A stretch of DNA of 64,000 nt from Halobacteriovorax marinus (GCA_002163155.1 MAAO01000008.1:62001-126000); one strand, 5' to 3'; shown: positions 33,746 through 43,931, counted from the first letter of the stretch. The notes: generated from the letters alone by a model not told the origin. Numbers and translations: made by a program.

Positions 33746-35140
33746 ATGCAAGAAAATGCAAACGAAAATAGCGAAGAAAATAACCAAGAAGATAAAGTAA
33801 AGGCTCCAGTGATTGAAGCTACAACTACTACTACAGATTCGAGTAACAACACTTCCAGTCAGAGCTCAGCTAAATTCACGCCAGGCGAGAACATTACTCT
33901 AGTGAGAGTACGCTTCCCTGGAAATGCTAAGTCTTTTCCATTCCTCATTGGGAAAAGAAAATTCATGTATGGGCAGAAAGTCATGGCCATGAGTGACCGT
34001 GGAATGACCGTAGGTTATATAAATTCTTTTCCTTACGAAATTCCTTTTGATAAGAATATGTTACCTCTAAAAAGTATTAACAAAATTGCCACCGAAGAAG
34101 ATATGGAAGAGCAAAAGAGTTACTACTTAAAAGAAAAACATGCTGAGAAACTTTGTATTAGACTCATTGATACTCATAAATTAGATATGAATTTAACTCA
34201 TGTTGAATTTATTCAATTTGGTAAGAAAGCTGTCTTCTATTTCAATGCTCCAGCGAGAGTTGATTTCAGAAACTTAGTTAAAGATCTCGTAACAGACTTA
34301 AAAATGAGAATTGAATTAAGACAAATTTCAGTGAGAGATCGTGCAGCGGCAATAGGGGCCGTTGGTGTTTGTGGACTACAGACATGTTGTTCGAGCTTTT
34401 TAAAAAATTACGGTAGCGTAAATATAAAAATGGCGAAGAACCAAAACTTGGCGTTAATTCCAGGTCGTATAAATGGAATTTGCGGACAAATTAAATGTTG
34501 TATTAAATATGAAGATGAAGTTTACCTACAAAAGAGAACGAAACTTCCAAAAGAAGGAATCTTCTTAAAAGTAAAAAATGGTGACATTGGTAGAGTTCAA
34601 AAGTTACATATTCTAGCTGAACAATTCGACATGATTACAGAAAAGGGTCTAATTCGAAGATACGCCATCAATCAATATGATAAAGAGAAGTACACAATTC
34701 CAAAAGAATGGAAATTTCCAAATGACCTTAGACATATCATCAATGAAACAAGCACAGTAATTGGCCTCACAGATGAAGAACAAAAGAAAACAGAAGAGTT
34801 CTTAAAGAAATACAATGAGGGTCATGACGAAGAAATTCAGGAAGTCTTCATTGATGATTTAGAAGATGGTAGCGATAACATAAATAAAGAACTCAATGAA
34901 ATAAGCTCTCTTGAAGGCGAAATAGAAAAGAAGAAGCCTCAGCATGCAAAACCTAGAAGAGATGGAGAGAAGGGCGCTCAAAATAGAAATCAAAATAGAA
35001 ATAGAAACAGAAATAGAAACAAGAATAAGAGCGCTACAGCAGGGCAAAATAAAACAGAGGGAAATAAACCCAATCCCAATGCTAACAAATCTGGAAACAG
35101 AAATAAAAAGCCTCAAAGTAAACCTAAAACTGATTCATGA
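33746..35140 (+). CDS. ricT: PSP1/RicT (YaaT)-like protein with basic disordered tail
   Basis: 464 aa. The PSP1 domain is clear: VRVRFPGNAKSF, then RVDFRNLVKDL, ELRQISVRDRAAAIGAVG, and two Cys clusters, GVCGLQTCC and GICGQIKCC, which in Bacillus RicT help bind Fe-S clusters of the Ric complex. An N-terminal Asn/Glu/Thr-rich stretch of about 45 residues and a C-terminal tail of about 80 residues rich in Arg-Asn and Lys repeats are additions that may bind RNA (inference). RicT influences mRNA maturation and sporulation in Firmicutes. It sits after holB and overlaps sbcD by 4 nt. Confidence 0.88.
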   Translation: MQENANENSEENNQEDKVKAPVIEATTTTTDSSNNTSSQSSAKFTPGENITLVRVRFPGNAKSFPFLIGKRKFMYGQKVMAMSDRGMTVGYINSFPYEIPFDKNMLPLKSINKIATEEDMEEQKSYYLKEKHAEKLCIRLIDTHKLDMNLTHVEFIQFGKKAVFYFNAPARVDFRNLVKDLVTDLKMRIELRQISVRDRAAAIGAVGVCGLQTCCSSFLKNYGSVNIKMAKNQNLALIPGRINGICGQIKCCIKYEDEVYLQKRTKLPKEGIFLKVKNGDIGRVQKLHILAEQFDMITEKGLIRRYAINQYDKEKYTIPKEWKFPNDLRHIINETSTVIGLTDEEQKKTEEFLKKYNEGHDEEIQEVFIDDLEDGSDNINKELNEISSLEGEIEKKKPQHAKPRRDGEKGAQNRNQNRNRNRNRNKNKSATAGQNKTEGNKPNPNANKSGNRNKKPQSKPKTDS

Positions 35141-36345
35141 GAATAGTTCACACTAGCGACTGGCACCTTGGTAAAAAGCTCTATCGGGCCAGTCGAATAG
35201 ACGAACAACATTTATTTCTAACTTGGTTAAGCGACTACCTTATTACAAACAAAGTTGATATTCTGCTTATTAGTGGAGATGTCTTCGATGTCCCCACTCC
35301 CCCAAATGAAGCACTTAAACATTACTTTAACTTCTTAAAAGAATTAACAACAAAGAGTCATATCCAAATTTTCATTATTGGTGGAAATCACGATAGTTCT
35401 CACTTTCTTGAGGCACCCTCACCTTTTCTAAAGCTTAGTGGTATTCATGTTATAGGAAACCTCACTGAGTTTATAAAAGGAAATATAGAACCTTACTTAA
35501 AAGAAGTAACTATAGCAGGTGAGACAACAACCATTGTCATGCTTCCCTACTTTAGAACCCATGAGCTCTATAATCTTGGGAAGAAATGGGATATTGACCC
35601 AGAGCTTGGCCTGCTACCAGTCATTGAAAAATGTCTAAGTATAATGAGTGACTCTGCCTCAGGAAAAAAAATTCTCATGGCCCACCACTTATTTGGAAGT
35701 TATGAAGAATCTGGCTCAGAACAAGGTCTTTCCCTATCAGGAATAGACTCCATTCCCACGGCCATCTTAGAAGACTTCGACTATGTAGCGCTCGGACATA
35801 TACATAAAGCGCAAACCTTAAGAAAAGAAACTCCAATCATTCACTATAGTGGCTCACCCATGTCCTTTAGATTTAGTGAAACAACAACAAAGACTATGTC
35901 ACAGATTGAAATTAGTAATGGGAAACTAACAAATGAGCTTATAGAGATTAAACAATTTGATAAGCTTTTAAGGGTGAATTGCAATTATCAAGATCTAGAC
36001 ATATATAAAGATGAAGTGATTTCAAGCTGGAAAGATCAAAGCGATATAAAAGTCTATTTAGAAATGAAAGTTAAAACGAGCGAACCTATCGCCTCGCTAG
36101 CTGAAAAGTTGCGGGAGGAGTTTTCTGAAAATGGAATAACTCTGCTTTCTTTTCAAACAATAGTAATAGATAATTCTGAAAAAGAGGAAGAAGAGCATTT
36201 TCTCGAAAAATCACTTCGAACAGAAGAACTCTTTGATATGTACTATAAGAAGAAATATCCTGAATCAGAGGAAGTTCCAAGACCCCTACGTGAAGACTTC
36301 TATTCACTTTTGGAATCAGTGAGAGGAGATCTAGATGAGGCTTAA
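35137..36345 (+). CDS. sbcD: Exonuclease SbcD (Mre11-type nuclease)
   Basis: 402 aa. All five phosphoesterase motifs are visible: HTSDWHLGKKLY, ISGDVFD, IIGGNHDSSHFL, MAHHLFG and LGHIHKAQTL. It forms the SbcCD complex, which opens hairpins and processes double-strand ends in the cytoplasm. It starts in the end of ricT (ATGA overlap) and overlaps sbcC by 11 nt, so the pair is made together. Confidence 0.96.
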   Translation: MRIVHTSDWHLGKKLYRASRIDEQHLFLTWLSDYLITNKVDILLISGDVFDVPTPPNEALKHYFNFLKELTTKSHIQIFIIGGNHDSSHFLEAPSPFLKLSGIHVIGNLTEFIKGNIEPYLKEVTIAGETTTIVMLPYFRTHELYNLGKKWDIDPELGLLPVIEKCLSIMSDSASGKKILMAHHLFGSYEESGSEQGLSLSGIDSIPTAILEDFDYVALGHIHKAQTLRKETPIIHYSGSPMSFRFSETTTKTMSQIEISNGKLTNELIEIKQFDKLLRVNCNYQDLDIYKDEVISSWKDQSDIKVYLEMKVKTSEPIASLAEKLREEFSENGITLLSFQTIVIDNSEKEEEEHFLEKSLRTEELFDMYYKKKYPESEEVPRPLREDFYSLLESVRGDLDEA

Positions 36346-39300
36346 GTCCATTGAGATTGAAAATATCACTAGCTTGAGTGGCAAACACTCAATTGATTTT
36401 GAAGACATCTTAAAAGAAGGTGAACTCTTTGCCATAACAGGAGCAACAGGCTCAGGAAAGAGTTCAATACTCACCGCCATTAGTTTGGCCCTATATGGAA
36501 GAAATTATAAAAAGAATTTAGACAGTAAAGACTTCGTGACTCTAGGAACAACACACGCCAATATTAAACTCTACTTTAGCACCAAAGGCGATGATTATTG
36601 TGCTCAGTGGACGCTAAAGATACTTAAGAAGAACGGGGAAGCGATCAAGAAGCCAACTCCTCAAAGAGTGATAACTAAGAACGAAATCGCAGTAGATAAG
36701 AATATAGAAGAGATTATAGGTCTTACTTTTGACCAATTCACTAGATCTGTTGTTCTTAATCAAGGACAATTTTCAAAATTCTTAGTTTCAAATTTTTCTG
36801 AGAGAAGAAAAATTCTTGAAAGACTCTATTCAGAAAATGAACTCTCCGAATTGAATAAGAATTTAAGAGAGAAAATTAATACATATAATCAGAAGATTAA
36901 TTTACTAAATGTAAAATTAGAACATGCCCTCCCCTACACTGAGGGAGAAATCATAGAAGCAGAACAAATGCTTCCTGTTCTTGAAAAAGAAAAAAAAGAA
37001 ATCTCTAAATCCATAATCTCATTTGATCTTATATATACAAAACTTAAAGATATAATTGAATTTTCCAGTAAGAGAATAACATTCCTTGCTAAAACTAGGG
37101 AAAATGAAACCAAGATTGCCATTACTAATGATGAGAGAAATAAATACACCATCGAACATAAGAATAAATCTACAGAGTTTGAAACTTTCAAAATAAACTA
37201 CGACAACAAAAGAGAAGAACTTAATAAAGCACTTGTTTTAAAAAATGATCTGGGAAATATCCAGAAAAACCTAGAAGCATTGATCTCAGGAATTGCCTCT
37301 AGTGAAAATATAATCAATGAGCTCTCCAAGACTATCTCCACGAAATTAGAGCTAAGTATTGATCTTGATAAAACAAAACTACTGCTTGAAGAAGAGAATA
37401 AACTCTCTCATTTAGAAATTTCAGAACTAGAACTCATCGAAGAGAAGGTCATTTCATGTAATTCTCTCATTGAAAATAACAATATTCATGAGGAAAACCT
37501 CAAAACGCTAAATCTAGAACTTGATGAGATTACGAGTACTGGTAAGAGCTTAGCGACAGAAAAAGAAAAACTCTCATTACAATATTCTCAACATGCAATG
37601 GAATCTTTAGGGAAAGAAATCAAAATCTCAGATGAAGCCCCCTACGAAAAAGATCTAAAAAGAATTGAGCTAGAGAACTTAGAAGTTAATGAAGCGCTTA
37701 CTCACATAAAAAATACATTGCAAAGATCAAACGAAGTCAAAAATGAAATTGATTCAATTAAACATAGTGGACTAGCAGAGAAAATAGATACGCAAAGAGA
37801 AAAGCTAGTTAATGCTCAAAGTGATCTAGAGAAGGCGCAAAGCTTTTTTAAAATCAAAGGTAAAGAGCAACTTCTAGTTGAAATGATTGACCATTCAATT
37901 CAGGAAAAGTCCTGTGATCTCTGTCATCAGAGCGTAGATGAGATTAATCTAGATGATATAAAAGAAAATCTTTTAAACCATCTCAACTCTGGCCCAGATC
38001 AAAACGAGCTTGATAAGTTAATAAATATTGAAAAAGAAATATCACAACAAATTCATACGGATATACATTTAAAAGAAAAAACAGATGGATTACTCATCGA
38101 GTTGAATAAGAAATACTTATCTCTCACAGAGAATTTGAAAGACGACGAAGCTCTAAAAGAGAAATTCAAAAGTCTCAACAAACAAAGAGAAAAACTCGCA
38201 AAGGCCCAGCAATTATCACGTAAGCTCTCAAAAGAGATAGAACTTATTTCTATAAAGATGGATGACCTTAGAGAAAATTATTCTAAGAAAAATAAGAATC
38301 AAAAAAGCTTAGAGAAATTAAAAATTGACAATGAAACAGTAATCTCTGATCAGCTTAAACAAATTTTCAAATATACCAATATTGAATTTGAAAAAGGCAC
38401 ACTACCTCTTTTAAAACAAAACATTAAACAGGCCAAAGATTTCTTAGAGATTGTAAAACAAATCGAGCACAACAGAGATCTCTTAACTAGTATACAAAAG
38501 CAATCTTTTGATGAAGAAAGAAAAATCGCAGAGAATCAAAATACACTTGTAGCATTTAACGACTCTATAAAAATGAAAAGTGATGAATTGCTCAAGATTA
38601 CCGAAGGAGAGGATGTTACCCTCGCTCTCTCTAACCTTGAAGCACAGAGAGAAGAAAAAGAAGTCGCGCTAAAAGAGATTGCAAAGAATCTATCAGAGAG
38701 TGAGATGCAACATGCAAGACTTTTAACCTCTTTAGAGTCAATAAGTGATCAAATGAAATCCCTTGAAAATTCACTCATGTCTTCCATTGGTCATTTGAAT
38801 ACTGAGGCACAAAAAGAAAACACAGCTCAATTTAAAAATCAGGAGACGAATATTCTCCTTTCTAAACTTGTAAGTTTAAAAACTTATCCTGACACAATTG
38901 AGACTATTACAGCTCTAGAAAAAGGAAATAGTGATCTTATCATTCACGAACTAGAAGCAGCGAAGACAAATCTAGAAGACCACTCAAATGAGATCACGAG
39001 AAATACTGAAAAAATAAAACTCTTTAGATCTAAAGAAAAAGAACAAGGTGCAGATCAAGACGAACTAACTAAGTTAAATACTGAAAATGGTCGCCTTAAC
39101 AATTTAGCAGAAGTTCTAGGTAAGAATAAAGATGAGTTTAGAAATTTCGTTCTAGGCTTCATTGAGCAACAACTTATCCTCAGTACAAATACTGAACTTA
39201 GTAAAATTTGTGATGGAAGATACAAACTCATTCAAAAAGAAAGCACACACGGACATGACTTCTTTATCATTGATAGTTGGAATGGTGCCCTAGAAAGAAA

Positions 39301-39598
39301 GGTATCAACACTCTCTGGAGGTGAGACGTTTCTTGTCTCCTTAGCGATGGCACTCACTCTAGCGGAAATGACTAGAGGTCAGGTCGACATAGATTGTTTC
39401 TTCATTGATGAGGGATTTGGAAGTTTAGATAGAGATAGTATCGAAGATGCTTTTAATGCTCTTATGTCAGTGAGATCAAGAGGTAAACAAATTGGGATTA
39501 TTTCGCATATCAAAGAACTCACGAGTAGAATTCCAGCAAATATTCATCTAAACAAATCAGCAGAAGGTCAGTCGAAAATAGAATATATTTTCAACTAA
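36335..39598 (+). CDS. sbcC: Exonuclease SbcC (Rad50-type ATPase)
   Basis: 1087 aa. N-terminal P-loop GATGSGKSSIL; two long coiled coils around a central zinc hook CDLC (Cys527, Cys530); C-terminal signature LSGGETFLVSLAMAL and Walker B CFFIDEGFGSLD. The Q-loop lies in VVLNQGQFSKFL. Partner of SbcD in DNA end and hairpin processing; length is normal. Convergent with asnS, 28 nt apart. Confidence 0.97.
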   Translation: MRLKSIEIENITSLSGKHSIDFEDILKEGELFAITGATGSGKSSILTAISLALYGRNYKKNLDSKDFVTLGTTHANIKLYFSTKGDDYCAQWTLKILKKNGEAIKKPTPQRVITKNEIAVDKNIEEIIGLTFDQFTRSVVLNQGQFSKFLVSNFSERRKILERLYSENELSELNKNLREKINTYNQKINLLNVKLEHALPYTEGEIIEAEQMLPVLEKEKKEISKSIISFDLIYTKLKDIIEFSSKRITFLAKTRENETKIAITNDERNKYTIEHKNKSTEFETFKINYDNKREELNKALVLKNDLGNIQKNLEALISGIASSENIINELSKTISTKLELSIDLDKTKLLLEEENKLSHLEISELELIEEKVISCNSLIENNNIHEENLKTLNLELDEITSTGKSLATEKEKLSLQYSQHAMESLGKEIKISDEAPYEKDLKRIELENLEVNEALTHIKNTLQRSNEVKNEIDSIKHSGLAEKIDTQREKLVNAQSDLEKAQSFFKIKGKEQLLVEMIDHSIQEKSCDLCHQSVDEINLDDIKENLLNHLNSGPDQNELDKLINIEKEISQQIHTDIHLKEKTDGLLIELNKKYLSLTENLKDDEALKEKFKSLNKQREKLAKAQQLSRKLSKEIELISIKMDDLRENYSKKNKNQKSLEKLKIDNETVISDQLKQIFKYTNIEFEKGTLPLLKQNIKQAKDFLEIVKQIEHNRDLLTSIQKQSFDEERKIAENQNTLVAFNDSIKMKSDELLKITEGEDVTLALSNLEAQREEKEVALKEIAKNLSESEMQHARLLTSLESISDQMKSLENSLMSSIGHLNTEAQKENTAQFKNQETNILLSKLVSLKTYPDTIETITALEKGNSDLIIHELEAAKTNLEDHSNEITRNTEKIKLFRSKEKEQGADQDELTKLNTENGRLNNLAEVLGKNKDEFRNFVLGFIEQQLILSTNTELSKICDGRYKLIQKESTHGHDFFIIDSWNGALERKVSTLSGGETFLVSLAMALTLAEMTRGQVDIDCFFIDEGFGSLDRDSIEDAFNALMSVRSRGKQIGIISHIKELTSRIPANIHLNKSAEGQSKIEYIFN

Positions 39599-39626
39599 CA
39601 ATCCTGCTTTTAATTTGATTAATTTC

Positions 39627-41024
39627 TTAAAAGTCGCAGTTCTTAACTGTTCTTGGAAATGGTATGACATCTCTAATATTAGACATACCAGTGATATACA
39701 TAATGGCGCGTTCAAAACCTAGGCCAAACCCAGCGTGAGGAACAGATCCGTATTTTCTAAGATCTAAGTACCACCAGTAACCATCTTTATCCATATTGTC
39801 TGCGTCCATCTTGGCCACTAGTTTTTCATAGTTCTCTTCTCTTTGAGATCCACCAATAATTTCGCCGACACCAGGCACTAGTACATCCATTGCACGTACA
39901 GTTTTCCCATCTTCATTCTGTTTCATGTAGAAGGCCTTACAATCAGATGGATAATCCGTCACAATAACAGGGGCCTTATAATGCTTTTCAGTTAAGTATC
40001 TTTCGTGTTCTGTCTGAAGTTCATTTCCCCAAACAGTTGGGAATTGAAATTTCTGACCAGAAGCATTTAGGATATCAATGGCCTCAGTATAAGTGATTTT
40101 TATAAATGGAGTGTCTCTTACATGCTTTAGCATTTCTAAGTGACCTTCCTCTACTTCAGCACCCTTTCTATTAACTAAAAACTCTAGTTCTTCACCACAA
40201 GTCTCAAGCGCATGCTTTATCATATATTGAATATACTCACTAGCAAGCAGGGCCACATCATCTAAGTCTGCAAAAGCAAGCTCAGGCTCAATCATCCAAA
40301 ATTCAGAAAGGTGACGAGGCGTATTTGAATTTTCAGCTCTAAAAGTTGGACCGAAAGTATAAATGGCACCAAGTCCTGAAGCGAAACATTCTCCTTCTAA
40401 TTGACCTGTTACACAGAGGGAAGTGTCTTTACCAAAGTAATCCTTTGAAAAATCTACATCACCTTTATCAGTAAGCGGAGGGTTCTTAGCGTCCAAAGTG
40501 GTCACTCTAAAAGTTTCACCAGCACCCTCACCGTCTACGGCAGATACAATGGGTGAATTTAAATAGTAAAATCCTTTATCAGAAAAGAATTTATGAGTGG
40601 CCTGGGCCAATTCATGTCTAATTCTAAAAATAGCACCAAAGGCATTTGTTCTTACTCTTAAATGGGCCTGCTCACGGAGAAATTCAAGTGAAGTCGCTTT
40701 CTTTTGCAGAGGGTAACTATCGTCACTCTTTCCAATAATTTCTACCGCCATACCTTGCATTTCAACTTTCTGTCCCCTACCACCTGAAGGTACGAGGTTT
40801 CCTTTGATTGCAACTGAAGAACCTATGAGAAGAGTTGAAGCTTCTTCATAGTTTTCTAAATCTGCATCAATGATGATCTGTAAACTTCCTTGGCAAGTTC
40901 CATCATTAACAACCATAAAAGAAAATTTCTTTGATTTTCTTATACTTCTAACCCATCCTTTAATGAGGGCTTCTTGGTCTACTAATTCGTCTTTAAAAAT
41001 TTTCTTTATAAGAGTTCTTTCCAT
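39627..41024 (-). CDS. asnS: Asparaginyl-tRNA synthetase
   Basis: 465 aa, the usual class IIb length. N-terminal OB fold (VRSIRKSKKFSFMVVNDG), motif 2 FRAENSNTPRHLSEFWMIEPE, and motif 3 GFGLGFERAIMYITG. The sequence GGSQREENYE is typical of AsnS. It charges tRNA-Asn. GGAG lies 9 nt before the ATG. It follows a PfkB-family kinase gene by 15 nt on the same strand. Confidence 0.97.
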   Translation of the reverse strand: MERTLIKKIFKDELVDQEALIKGWVRSIRKSKKFSFMVVNDGTCQGSLQIIIDADLENYEEASTLLIGSSVAIKGNLVPSGGRGQKVEMQGMAVEIIGKSDDSYPLQKKATSLEFLREQAHLRVRTNAFGAIFRIRHELAQATHKFFSDKGFYYLNSPIVSAVDGEGAGETFRVTTLDAKNPPLTDKGDVDFSKDYFGKDTSLCVTGQLEGECFASGLGAIYTFGPTFRAENSNTPRHLSEFWMIEPELAFADLDDVALLASEYIQYMIKHALETCGEELEFLVNRKGAEVEEGHLEMLKHVRDTPFIKITYTEAIDILNASGQKFQFPTVWGNELQTEHERYLTEKHYKAPVIVTDYPSDCKAFYMKQNEDGKTVRAMDVLVPGVGEIIGGSQREENYEKLVAKMDADNMDKDGYWWYLDLRKYGSVPHAGFGLGFERAIMYITGMSNIRDVIPFPRTVKNCDF

Positions 41025-41039
41025 TACTCTAACTCCAAA

Positions 41040-42035
41040 TTATGAAAGTAATTCTTTCTTTATATCGTCTACTTGTTCTTGCTTAAGTCTGGCTCCGAAT
41101 TGAGTCACGAGCTTACTTGAAGCACGACAAGCTAATTTTCCAGCTTCTCCATAAGAGAGACCATTCGTAATACCGTAGAGGAAAGCTCCAGCAAAAAGGT
41201 CTCCTGCTCCGTTAGTATCAACAGCACTAACTGTATTTGTTTCGACTTCGATTTCTCTTTCACCGTCAAAAACAATAGCTCCCTTAGGACCTAAAGTAAT
41301 AGCGAAAGACTTAGCTAATTTCTTAAGTTTCGTGGCCGCTTCATCTACATTGTCAGAATCTGTATAACTCATAGCTTCAGACTCATTGCAAAATAAAAGA
41401 TCTAGCTTCTTATCACCAATCATTTCTTTGAAACCATCTTTAAAGAAACCGACGATTCCTGGATCAGAGAAAGTTAGTGCAGTTTTAACACCATTTGCTT
41501 GTGCAATATCACGCGCCTTAATAGCAGCAGCTTTTCCAGTTGGAGAAGTTACAAGGTAACCCTCCATATATAGCCATTCCGAATCAGTAAGTTCACTTTC
41601 AACAAGCTCATTTTCAGAAAACGTTTCAGTAATACCTAGAAATGAATTCATAGTCCTATCGGCATCAGGAGTTACGAAAACCATACACTTTCCAGTGACG
41701 CCTTCTTCGCGTTTCTCACCCATATTAGTCGACACACCATTGCCGATTAAATCCTTATAATAAAACTCACCCACTTCATCATTGGCGACTTTACAAGAAT
41801 AGAAAGATTTAGCTCCAAATTGGCTTACTGCAATAATTGTATTTGCTGCAGAACCACCACAACTTCTTGAATGAGTTATGCCTTCTAAGTGATTTAAGAG
41901 CTCAGATTGTCTATTTTGATCCACTAAAGTCATAAGACCTTTCTCTACCTTCATTTTCTCAAGGTAACTAGGCTCAACTTCAAACTCCATATCTACTAGG
42001 GCGTTTCCAATTCCATATACATGGTTCTTTTTCAT
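41040..42035 (-). CDS. PfkB-family carbohydrate/nucleoside kinase (adenosine-kinase-like)
   Basis: 331 aa from the ATG at 42035, since AAGGA is 6 nt upstream; the ATG two codons earlier abuts that site. Family motifs: N-terminal GIGNALVDMEFEV, SCGGSAANT (substrate side) and the C-terminal catalytic NGAGDLFAGAFLYG with the general-base Asp. This grouping includes adenosine kinases and ribokinase-like enzymes; adenosine is the best guess from overall sequence feel. It forms an operon with asnS. Confidence 0.9.
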   Translation of the reverse strand: MKKNHVYGIGNALVDMEFEVEPSYLEKMKVEKGLMTLVDQNRQSELLNHLEGITHSRSCGGSAANTIIAVSQFGAKSFYSCKVANDEVGEFYYKDLIGNGVSTNMGEKREEGVTGKCMVFVTPDADRTMNSFLGITETFSENELVESELTDSEWLYMEGYLVTSPTGKAAAIKARDIAQANGVKTALTFSDPGIVGFFKDGFKEMIGDKKLDLLFCNESEAMSYTDSDNVDEAATKLKKLAKSFAITLGPKGAIVFDGEREIEVETNTVSAVDTNGAGDLFAGAFLYGITNGLSYGEAGKLACRASSKLVTQFGARLKQEQVDDIKKELLS

Positions 42036-42237
42036 TTCCATTCCTTATTAAAAATCATCTAAATTAAAGGCATATGATAACCTAGAAAGTTAACCATTGT
42101 CATAAAAAATACCATAGGAAAACAATGAGCTAATTATAGTGGCCAGAATATAAACGAATAGTTAAAATGTCCTATATCTAAAACTATAAATATAAGTACA
42201 ATAGTTTGGAGTTAAGTAATTTAAAAAAAGGTAATTC

Positions 42238-42852
42238 ATGAGTATTCCAGCATTCCTAAAAAAGAAACAAGAACAATTTAATAAGAAATCATCTTCAAAA
42301 AAGAATGATTTTAGAAGCAAGTGCGAAGATCTACTCGATCAAATAAAAACATATAACGAAGAGCGCCATGGTGAATTGATTAAAATCTTCAAGACTCGCT
42401 ACGACAATATCAATATTCAAAAAAAGAAGATTCTTGGATTCTACGGACAATTAGTTAATGAACTCAAGTCTCTCAAACTGAAGGCCGGAGAAAACATTAT
42501 CTCAACTCCTGTCATTAAAAAGGCAAAGAGCACTATAAAAAAAGTTGTAAAACAAGTCGAAGAGGCCGTTGAAGAAGCTGTTGTTGATGCTAAGAATAAA
42601 GTGACAAAGAAAGCAACGAAGAAGGTTGCTAAAAAAGTTGCAAAGAAAGCAACTGTAGCTAAAAAGAAAGTCACTAAGAAAGCAACTGCTGCAACAACAA
42701 CAAAAAAGAAAGTCGCAAAGAAAGCAACTGCTGCAACAACGACAAAAAAGAAAGTCGCAAAAAAAGTAACGAAGAAAGTAACTAAGAAAGTTGTAGCTAA
42801 AAAAGCTGTAGCAAAGAAGAAAGTTGCAAAGAAAAAGACAACTAAGAAATAG
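42238..42852 (+). CDS. Histone-H1-like Lys/Ala-rich DNA-binding protein
   Basis: 204 aa. Residues 1-90 are a mixed helical domain of about 90 residues; the rest is a KKATKKVAKK-type repetitive tail like eukaryotic H1 tails and bacterial H1-like and AlgP proteins, which compact DNA or bind RNA. Two nearly identical 42-nt units encode the motif KKATAATTTKKKVA. AAGGT precedes the ATG and a terminator follows. In predators with condensed attack-phase nucleoids such a protein is a natural candidate for DNA packing (inference). Confidence 0.85.
   Translation: MSIPAFLKKKQEQFNKKSSSKKNDFRSKCEDLLDQIKTYNEERHGELIKIFKTRYDNINIQKKKILGFYGQLVNELKSLKLKAGENIISTPVIKKAKSTIKKVVKQVEEAVEEAVVDAKNKVTKKATKKVAKKVAKKATVAKKKVTKKATAATTTKKKVAKKATAATTTKKKVAKKVTKKVTKKVVAKKAVAKKKVAKKKTTKK
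42676..42759 (+). repeat. Two tandem 42-nt repeats in the H1-like gene
   Basis: Units 42676-42717 and 42718-42759 differ at one base. Each encodes 14 residues, so copy number can change without shifting the frame. Confidence 0.88.
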
Positions 42853-42878
42853 TCATATAAATTTAAATATATTTAATT

Positions 42879-42916
42879 AAGTCCGGTACAACCCTTTGTT
42901 TTACCGGACTTTTTTA
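42879..42916 (+). terminator. Intrinsic terminator of the H1-like gene
   Basis: AAGTCCGGTA (42879-42888) pairs with TACCGGACTT (42902-42911), then TTTTTA. Confidence 0.9.
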
Positions 42917-42965
42917 TTTCCTTGTTTAACTAGACCAAGAATAGAAAAGGGCCTATACTACCCTT

Positions 42966-43931
42966 ATGAAAAAAATTCTCTTGGTAATATTATTATTCTC
43001 TTCCTTCTCTATAACAGCTACTAATTGGCGCATAAATTGGCAACACTCTCGTGTGGGGTTTAGCGTAGATTACATGGGTATTTCAGAGGTTGAAGGTAGC
43101 TTCAATAAATTTGACGGTGCTTTTGATTTTGACCAAAAGACAAAGAAGTTAAATAATGTTGAGCTAGTTATACAAACTAAGAGTATTGATACAGATAATC
43201 AAAAAAGAGATGCTCATATTAGAAAGAAAGATTTCTTTCATGTGAAAAAATTTCCTCAAATAACTTTTAAATCTACTAAGACTTATTACAAGTTATCTAG
43301 CCCAGTTAAGCTAGAAGGACTCATGACTCTCCTTGGAGTGACTAAACCAGTTACTTTTAAAATTACCTATCAAGGAATGAGAAACGATCCTTGGGACACA
43401 TCTAAGAAGGCCATTTTCTTCAAGGCTTCTGCCCTTGTGAATAGAAAGGATTTTGGTTTAACATGGAACAAGTCTATGGACACTGGTGGATTTGTTCTTG
43501 GTGATAAAGTGACTCTCAATTTAAAAGTTGAGGCCTTCAAAGAAGGAGTTAGACCAGCTTTTTCTCGCTTCTATCTACCTACAAAAATAATTAAGAAATC
43601 TGTTAAAGCTCAAATTCTTAGTCAGCCTATCGTAGAAGTGGTGGCTCCCAAGAAAGCAGTAAATGTTCAGAAAGTAGTTAAACAAGAAGAAGTTGAAAAT
43701 GAAGCTCAATCAATTTTTCTAAATCTTGTTGTTGGATTTGTTTTCTTTGTTCTACTTATTGGAACAGCGATTATAATACAAATTAAACTGACAAAATTTC
43801 TAGAGAGAAAGGAATTTGGCTATAGAGCAACTTTTATTATCCCAAATCTTACCGTCATGATCTTCATCTATATAGTAGCGATACAGCTGGCTCCGTATAT
43901 GGGATACGGTCCACATCCTTGGCTAAAGTAA
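42966..43931 (+). CDS. YceI-like lipid-binding domain fused to a C-terminal membrane anchor
   Basis: 321 aa. Signal peptide (KKILLVILLFSSFSITA), then a YceI barrel of about 175 residues: WRINWQHSRVGFSVDYMGI, VEGSFNKFDGAFDFD, RDAHIRKKDFFHVKKFPQITF and GLMTLLGVTKPV. YceI proteins carry isoprenoid-type lipids in the periplasm. Unusually, a Val/Lys linker (about 215-245) leads to two membrane helices (FLNLVVGFVFFVLLIGTAII and TFIIPNLTVMIFIYIVAIQL) at the C-terminus, so the barrel is tethered to the inner membrane. A lipid-handling role linked to a membrane partner is inference. Confidence 0.88.
   Translation: MKKILLVILLFSSFSITATNWRINWQHSRVGFSVDYMGISEVEGSFNKFDGAFDFDQKTKKLNNVELVIQTKSIDTDNQKRDAHIRKKDFFHVKKFPQITFKSTKTYYKLSSPVKLEGLMTLLGVTKPVTFKITYQGMRNDPWDTSKKAIFFKASALVNRKDFGLTWNKSMDTGGFVLGDKVTLNLKVEAFKEGVRPAFSRFYLPTKIIKKSVKAQILSQPIVEVVAPKKAVNVQKVVKQEEVENEAQSIFLNLVVGFVFFVLLIGTAIIIQIKLTKFLERKEFGYRATFIIPNLTVMIFIYIVAIQLAPYMGYGPHPWLK

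Noticed and set aside
39599-39626. Hairpin between sbcC and asnS (CTTTTAA ... TTAAAAG)
   Set aside because: It is A/T-only with a 13-nt loop and reaches into asnS; too weak to call a terminator.
42441-42674. Phe/Thr/Leu-rich antisense frame in the H1-like gene
   Set aside because: It is a by-product of the Lys/Ala codon repeats on the other strand.
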